This document shows positions 33,320 to 36,951 of a DNA stretch of 36,951 bases, piece by piece. Location of the stretch: NCBI GenBank assembly GCA_015064185.1, contig SVSS01000012.1, forward strand, positions 1 through 36,951. The letters are read 5' to 3'. Both the position numbers and the translations under genes were made by a program. Origin of the DNA: Oscillospiraceae bacterium (GTDB lineage: Bacteria; Bacillota; Clostridia; Oscillospirales; CAG-272). The notes beneath the pieces were generated by a model that was not told where the DNA came from, made no database searches, and was given only the letters and a program-made list of their open reading frames with translations. The stretch's first letter is position 1, and the number at the start of each line of letters is the position of its first letter.

Positions 33320-33348
33320 ATTATAATATTACTTTCATAATTTGTCAA
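33320..33348 (-). promoter_or_regulatory. Promoter of the SPFH/P-ATPase operon
   Basis: On the minus strand, TTGACA (33348-33343), 17-base spacer and TATAAT (33325-33320): a full consensus match. The leader of about 85 bases contains a GCAACTC/GAGTTGGC hairpin near 33275-33294. Confidence 0.88.
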
Positions 33349-33375
33349 GGTTACAATTTTTTACAGGTAGTACCC

Positions 33376-33414
33376 AAAAAAGGCACAGCCCTGCGTGGAA
33401 GGCTGTGCCTTTTT
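33376..33414. terminator. Terminator of the 1-phosphofructokinase-type gene
   Basis: The stem AGGCACAGCC/GGCTGTGCCT (33381-33390 with 33401-33410) has T-tracts on both strands, serving the minus-strand kinase gene. Confidence 0.9.
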
Positions 33415-33440
33415 GTTGATGAACGATTCGGGTAGCAGAC

Positions 33441-34337
33441 TCATTTTTCTTGCATGAGCCGTGTGATTTCCTCTCCTGTGGCAAGCCCCACCTTGCACGC
33501 CGTGGCGCCGCCCGCGGCAAGCCCCATGCGAAGGGCGTGTGCGTATCCGCCTTTAACACCGCAAAGAAAGCCCGCAAGCATCGAATCTCCTGCGCCCACG
33601 GTATTTACCGCCGCGCCGCCAACGGCGCCCTCGCGATGTACCTCGCCCTGCTCATCAAGCAGCAAAGCGCCCTGCCCACCCAGAGAAACAAGCACGTTTT
33701 GTGCGCCCGCCTTTTGCAGCTCCCTTGCCGCCTGTACGATCTCGTGGTCGCTCACAAGCTCGCGCCCCACCATATCACAAAGCTCGCGCAGATTTGGCTT
33801 AATAAGGAAGGGACGGTATGGCAAAATGGGCAAAAGCAATGCCTTTTCGGCATCCGCAACCACGCGGATTTCGCGCCCCCTTATACGAAAAAGCATTTGC
33901 TCATAAATATCAGAGGGCACCGAGCGCGGCACACTGCCCGCAAGCACCAAGGTATCACCCGCACAGAGCATATCGAGCTTAGCAAGCAGTGCCTCAATAG
34001 CATCGGGCGGCACGTCGGGCCCGCTTGCGTTGATCTCGGTTTCCTCGCCCGTTTTCAGTTTGATATTGATGCGTGTTTCCCCTTGGGAAAGCCGCACGAA
34101 ATCCTGTGTAACATGCGCGCGGTGCAGCATATTACAAAGCGCCTCGCCCACAAAGCCCGCAGCAAAACCAAGCGCCACCGAGGGCTCACCAAGTGCCGTG
34201 AGCACGGCAGAAACGTTGATGCCCTTTCCGCCAAAACAAAGCGCCTCGCGCGCGGCGCGGTTGGTTTTACCTACCTCAAAGTCCGACACCCAGACCGTGT
34301 AATCCAGCGCAGGATTCAGCGTTACCGTATAGATCAT
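33441..34337 (-). CDS. fruK: 1-phosphofructokinase-type sugar kinase (PfkB family)
   Basis: This 298-residue ribokinase/PfkB-family kinase starts MIYTVTLNPALDYTV with the substrate-site GGKGINVS at 36-43, both typical of 1-phosphofructokinases. The catalytic-base motif is GAGDS at 248-252 (Asp251). It probably phosphorylates fructose 1-phosphate or tagatose 6-phosphate. No PTS fructose permease or FruR gene is adjacent, so the exact substrate is uncertain. AAGGAG lies six bases before the ATG. It is monocistronic, with a promoter at 34383-34411 and a terminator at 33376-33414. Confidence 0.88.
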   Translation of the reverse strand: MIYTVTLNPALDYTVWVSDFEVGKTNRAAREALCFGGKGINVSAVLTALGEPSVALGFAAGFVGEALCNMLHRAHVTQDFVRLSQGETRINIKLKTGEETEINASGPDVPPDAIEALLAKLDMLCAGDTLVLAGSVPRSVPSDIYEQMLFRIRGREIRVVADAEKALLLPILPYRPFLIKPNLRELCDMVGRELVSDHEIVQAARELQKAGAQNVLVSLGGQGALLLDEQGEVHREGAVGGAAVNTVGAGDSMLAGFLCGVKGGYAHALRMGLAAGGATACKVGLATGEEITRLMQEK

Positions 34338-34382
34338 ATCATTCTCCTTGCCGTGTGATATACAAACGAAATTCTTGCCTTT

Positions 34383-34411
34383 AGTATATCATATTTTGAC
34401 AATTACGTCAA
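34383..34411 (-). promoter_or_regulatory. Promoter of the PfkB-family kinase gene
   Basis: On the minus strand, TTGACG (34411-34406), a 17-base spacer, and TATACT (34388-34383). Confidence 0.75.
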
Positions 34412-34421
34412 ACTGTTATCG

Positions 34422-34451
34422 TTGACAGGCAAACAGAAAAAATGATATAAT
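34422..34451 (+). promoter_or_regulatory. Promoter of the Cof-type phosphatase gene
   Basis: TTGACA (34422-34427), 18-base spacer, TATAAT (34446-34451), about 29 bases before the ATG at 34480, which has AAGGAGA as its ribosome-binding site. Confidence 0.82.
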
Positions 34452-34479
34452 TGAGGAGAGTAACAAAAAGGAGATTTCC

Positions 34480-35307
34480 ATGCCAAGCTACAAAATTTTA
34501 TCCTGCGATCTTGACGGCACGCTGCTTGAGCACGGCACGCATGTGAGTGAGGAAAACGACCGCGCGATCCGCACGCTTGCCGCACATGGGTGTCTGTTTG
34601 TGATCAACACGGGCAGAACCTATTCCGAGGTGCCAAAAGAGCTGCGTGAGCACCCCGCAATACAATACATCATCTGCTCTGACGGCGCGGCGATCTACGA
34701 CCAAAAAAACGGCACCCGTATCCCACTTTGTATGAACAACAAGGTAACAAATCAAGTGATGGATATCCTTGCGGACTACGATGTTTCACTCACCCTGCGC
34801 GAGAACGGCTGCTGCTATGTGAACGCAAAAACGCACAACGATGAAGACTATATCGCACACAATGCCAATGCCAGCTGGCGCCGCTTCTTTTACCTGTATG
34901 GCATACCAAAAGAGAACTTTTCCCGCTTTTGCCGTGAGGCAACAGAGGTCGAGATGATCTGCCCGTTTTTTGCAAGCGCTAATGAGCGCGCCGAGGCGGC
35001 AAAAAGACTTGCTGGGCTTGAAGGTGTGCGCATCGCCTCGTCCGCCGATGAAAATCTTGAGATCTATTCCAAAAACGCGGGAAAGGGCAATGCCCTTTTG
35101 CATCTTACGACACAGCTTGGCATAGACCCCTCACAGACACTAGCCGTCGGCGACTCCGAAAACGACAGCGATATGATAAAAAAAGCAGGACTTGGGCTCG
35201 CCATGGAAAATGCCTGCCCCGAGCTTAAGACACTCGCAAGCGCCGTTGCTTGCCGCAACACCGAGCATGTGGTGGACCACATTTTAAAGCATTACTTTTC
35301 AAATTAA
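34480..35307 (+). CDS. Cof-type HAD-IIB phosphatase
   Basis: This 275-residue HAD hydrolase is of the Cof/YidA type, which dephosphorylates sugar phosphates or related metabolites. Motif I is SCDLDGTLLEHG (Asp10, Asp12). Motif II is the Thr in INTGRTY, motif III the lysine in NAGKGNAL, and motif IV is VGDSENDSDMI. The large cap lies at about residues 85-190, characteristic of class IIB. It stands alone on its own promoter, divergent from the PfkB-family kinase gene. The substrate is unknown. Confidence 0.93.
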   Translation: MPSYKILSCDLDGTLLEHGTHVSEENDRAIRTLAAHGCLFVINTGRTYSEVPKELREHPAIQYIICSDGAAIYDQKNGTRIPLCMNNKVTNQVMDILADYDVSLTLRENGCCYVNAKTHNDEDYIAHNANASWRRFFYLYGIPKENFSRFCREATEVEMICPFFASANERAEAAKRLAGLEGVRIASSADENLEIYSKNAGKGNALLHLTTQLGIDPSQTLAVGDSENDSDMIKKAGLGLAMENACPELKTLASAVACRNTEHVVDHILKHYFSN

Positions 35308-35341
35308 ACATTGTTTTTCAAAACAGTTTTTGGAAAAGCGA

Positions 35342-35370
35342 TTGACAAACCCGAAAAGCAGTGCTACAAT
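35342..35370 (+). promoter_or_regulatory. Promoter of the cobalamin riboswitch operon
   Basis: TTGACA (35342-35347), 17-base spacer and TACAAT (35365-35370), about 30 bases before the riboswitch. Confidence 0.82.
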
Positions 35371-35400
35371 TAGGCCATACAAATAAATGAAACACAATTC

Positions 35401-35555
35401 GGCGCGGGCTGTCATTCTTGGCATCATCGCGCAACCGCAAGTTATCTTGCGGGGATGAGGAAAGTACGGTGCAAATCCGTCGCAACAGCCATTGCCGTTA
35501 CGGGCGCACGCCCCCAGTCGGAATGCTCATCGTCTTGTGGTGCAAGGTATCTCCG
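35401..35555 (+). ncRNA. Cobalamin (B12) riboswitch
   Basis: The core contains GGAAAGTACGGTGCAAATCC (the conserved GGTG-AAA-TCC segment, around 35459-35478), then GCAACAGCC, and CAGTCGGAATGCTC at 35515-35528, a B12-box-like sequence. The upstream CCGCAAG/CTTGCGG hairpin (35435-35452) and the long spacing of stems fit the cobalamin family. Boundaries are approximate. A terminator at 35580-35607 follows. The downstream genes suit B12 uptake, which strengthens the call. The aptamer subclass is not assigned. Confidence 0.85.
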
Positions 35556-35579
35556 GGTATTTGGGGGGTATGGCGCTTT

Positions 35580-35607
35580 GCAAGCAGTGTTCCGATGCTT
35601 GCTTTTT
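35580..35607 (+). terminator. Expression-platform terminator of the cobalamin riboswitch
   Basis: The stem GCAAGCA/TGCTTGC (35580-35586 with 35596-35602) is followed by five T. A second stem-loop near 35614-35641 (AACGG-GTTT-CCGTT core) may be part of the switching. Confidence 0.7.
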
Positions 35608-35696
35608 GTCGCATCCCTCAAAACGGGTTTCCGTTTGGGGGGTGCTTTTGCTTTCGTTTGATTGTATTAACAAAAAAACGAAAAGAGGATAAACAA

Positions 35697-36131
35697 ATGA
35701 AGAAGAACATTTTAAGCCGTATATTGCTCGTGCTGCTGGCAATTCTCATGGTTGCGGCTCTTGCCGCATGCGCAGATGTTGACAAAACAGGCGACTGGGA
35801 AACCGCCTCCTACGTGCGTGACACCGAGTTTGGTAAGGGCGCGAAAACCGTCACCGTAAAGGTCATTGCCGACGGACAGGAATTGACCTTTACCCTGCAT
35901 ACCGATAAGGAAAATCTTGAGGATGCGCTCGTCGAGCACAATCTGATCGACGGAGATGAGGGTCAATTTGGCTTGTACATCAAAAAGGTAAACGGCATTG
36001 TTGCTGACTATGATACCGACAAGACCTACTGGGCGATCACCAAGAACGGCGAGGATACCTCAGGCGCCAAAAGCACCCTCATTGCTGACGGGGATCAGTA
36101 CGAGCTTACCAAAACGGTTAGCCCATGGTAA
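35697..36131 (+). CDS. DUF4430 (transcobalamin-C-like) lipoprotein
   Basis: This 144-residue lipoprotein has a signal peptide of about 24 residues ending LAAC, so the lipid-anchored cysteine is Cys25. The mature part (TVTVKVIADGQELTFTLHTDKENLEDALVEHNLID, then YIKKVNGI and YWAITKNGED) matches the DUF4430 domain. This domain is related to the C-terminal domain of animal transcobalamin/intrinsic factor. It is placed behind a cobalamin riboswitch and ahead of an ECF S component. I infer that it captures cobalamin or a corrinoid at the cell surface. GAGGA precedes the ATG at 35697. The stop overlaps the next start. Confidence 0.85.
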   Translation: MKKNILSRILLVLLAILMVAALAACADVDKTGDWETASYVRDTEFGKGAKTVTVKVIADGQELTFTLHTDKENLEDALVEHNLIDGDEGQFGLYIKKVNGIVADYDTDKTYWAITKNGEDTSGAKSTLIADGDQYELTKTVSPW

Positions 36132-36736
36132 TGTGTAACAACAACGAAACAACCCATACGGGCGCACCCACGGAACAGGCGCGCCCTGTGGCGAAAAGCA
36201 GAAAAAAGCAGAAAAAAAGCGCCTTAACGGTACGGGAAATGACGGTTTTTTCCATGCTTGGCACCATGATGTACTGCTCAAAGCTCTTGCTTGAGTGGGC
36301 ACCCAACATTCACTTAATTGCGCTTTTTATCATTGTTTTTACCGTTGTATATCGCGTGAAAGCACTGATCCCCATTTACATTTTTGTGCTGCTTTGCGGG
36401 CTTTTGGGGGGCTTTTCCCCTTGGTTGGCACCTTACTTTTATGTTTGGACCGTTCTTTGGGCAGCTGTTATGCTTCTGCCCCGCCGCATAAGCCCCAAAA
36501 TAGCCGCACCGATCTACATTGCGCTCGGCACGCTTCACGGCCTTTTGTTTGGCGTTTTTTGCGCCCCGTCACAGGCTCTTTTCTTTGGGCTCACATTTGA
36601 GGGCACGATTGCGTGGATCGCGCAGGGCTTTTACTTTGACATCCTGCACGGCATTGGCAATTTCGCCACATGCACGCTTGCGCTCCCACTGATCACACTA
36701 CTTCAAAAAATGGAAAACAGGCGCAACAGTCGGTAA
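36131..36736 (+). CDS. ECF-type transporter S component, probably cobalamin/corrinoid
   Basis: This 201-residue hydrophobic protein has about six membrane segments (after a charged, basic N-terminus of about 35 residues) and the look of an energy-coupling-factor S component. Segments include TVFSMLGTMMYCSKLLLEWAPNIHLIALFIIVFTVVYRVKALIPIYIFVLL and a C-terminal GIGNFATCTLALPLITLL. Cobalamin is the best substrate guess from the B12 riboswitch and the DUF4430 partner. A-A'-T components are not in the window. I prefer the TAATG coupled start at 36131; an ATG at 36125 is also in frame. No good ribosome-binding site is visible. The stop codon lies within the terminator loop. Confidence 0.8.
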   Translation: MCNNNETTHTGAPTEQARPVAKSRKKQKKSALTVREMTVFSMLGTMMYCSKLLLEWAPNIHLIALFIIVFTVVYRVKALIPIYIFVLLCGLLGGFSPWLAPYFYVWTVLWAAVMLLPRRISPKIAAPIYIALGTLHGLLFGVFCAPSQALFFGLTFEGTIAWIAQGFYFDILHGIGNFATCTLALPLITLLQKMENRRNSR

Positions 36737-36757
36737 CCGACCGTTGCGCCCTTTTTA
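36719..36757 (+). terminator. Terminator of the cobalamin-uptake operon
   Basis: The stem GGCGCAAC-GTCGG / CCGAC-GTTGCGCC, with one mismatch, encloses the TAA stop codon of the S-component gene in its loop. CTTTTT then follows. The right-end repeat starts at once after this T-tract. Confidence 0.88.
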
Positions 36758-36951
36758 TTAGTGCCTTCAGGCACCCCCGCACGAAGTGCGAAACAGACGA
36801 CCACCCGCTATGCGGGTGGGGAATAATGGGTTATACCCCTTTTGTATAGAGTGTATCGTTACATAAGGCTTCTCCTTGAGGAGAGGCTCCCGCGTAGCGG
36901 GTGGTGAGGTGTAGCCGCCATAGCGGCGTGTTCGAGTTTTGCAACGAGCCG
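36754..36951. repeat. Right copy of the hairpin-array repeat (inverted)
   Basis: This copy is the reverse complement of positions 30-226, with five substitutions and one indel. At least two substitutions fall in hairpin loops or spacers (GTGCCT-loop-AGGCAC; GGGT-ATA-ACCC), while all stems stay intact. The copy is cut by the window end, so its outer part (matching 1-29) is not seen. Confidence 0.85.

Noticed and set aside
35418-35696. N-terminal extension of the DUF4430 protein
   Set aside because: This frame runs through the cobalamin riboswitch. The start at 35697 has GAGGA and a normal lipoprotein signal peptide.
1-36951. The whole window as one transposon or integrated element, bounded by terminal inverted repeats
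   Set aside because: The content is housekeeping genes with no transposase, integrase or conjugation gene. Assembly breaks at a multicopy repeat explain the ends more simply.

Overview
The window looks like a chromosomal segment of a Bacillota (Clostridia-type) bacterium. Supporting features are RNase Y, the ylmE-sepF-yggT-ylmH cell-division cluster, a lysine riboswitch on dapA-dapB, an HPr-like protein, a YwiB-type DUF1934 protein, and crisp TTGACA-17-TATAAT promoters with AGGAG ribosome-binding sites. Almost everything is core or metabolic. I see no phage genes, transposase, rRNA, tRNA or CRISPR array. Both window ends lie inside the same roughly 197-bp hairpin-rich repeat in inverted orientation. 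This suggests the window is a complete contig broken at a multicopy repeat.

Layout, left to right. 1-259: repeat copy and terminator. 338-5029: rny (minus), a small HPr-like gene (plus), an exonuclease with a BRCT-like tail (minus), a DUF1934 gene (plus) and a gph-type HAD phosphatase (minus). 5041-12862: one long minus-strand run, HlyD-like adaptor, yggS/ylmE, sepF, yggT, ylmH, ileS, lspA, rluD-type pseudouridine synthase and gph. This is the classical Gram-positive division/translation cluster, but divIVA is missing between ylmH and ileS. 12933-15759: miaA, a small membrane protein, a 123-bp palindromic repeat with other hairpins, and queA. 15802-17866: a complete lysine riboswitch with promoter and terminator drives dapA-dapB, followed by a 23-bp perfect hairpin. 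17954-21220: a MacA/MacB-like tripartite ABC exporter. 21325-24300: a NUDIX-MFS-GDPD operon (minus) with overlapping genes. 24454-26209: recA-recX (minus).

26490-33227 holds the most unusual locus. A single strong promoter precedes a polytopic membrane protein fused to an SPFH (HflK-like) domain, then two more SPFH proteins (HflK-like and HflC-like), a P1B-like P-type ATPase with no N-terminal metal-binding domain and an SCPCG motif, and an aldose-1-epimerase-like gene. No FtsH gene is present. I propose a stomatin-like scaffold coupled to a cation pump.

33441-36951: a 1-phosphofructokinase-type kinase (minus), a Cof-type HAD phosphatase (plus), then a cobalamin riboswitch controlling a DUF4430 (transcobalamin-C-terminal-like) lipoprotein and a translationally coupled ECF-type S component. 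This is probably a two-gene B12 or corrinoid capture and uptake module. The second repeat copy closes the window, directly after the terminator of that module.
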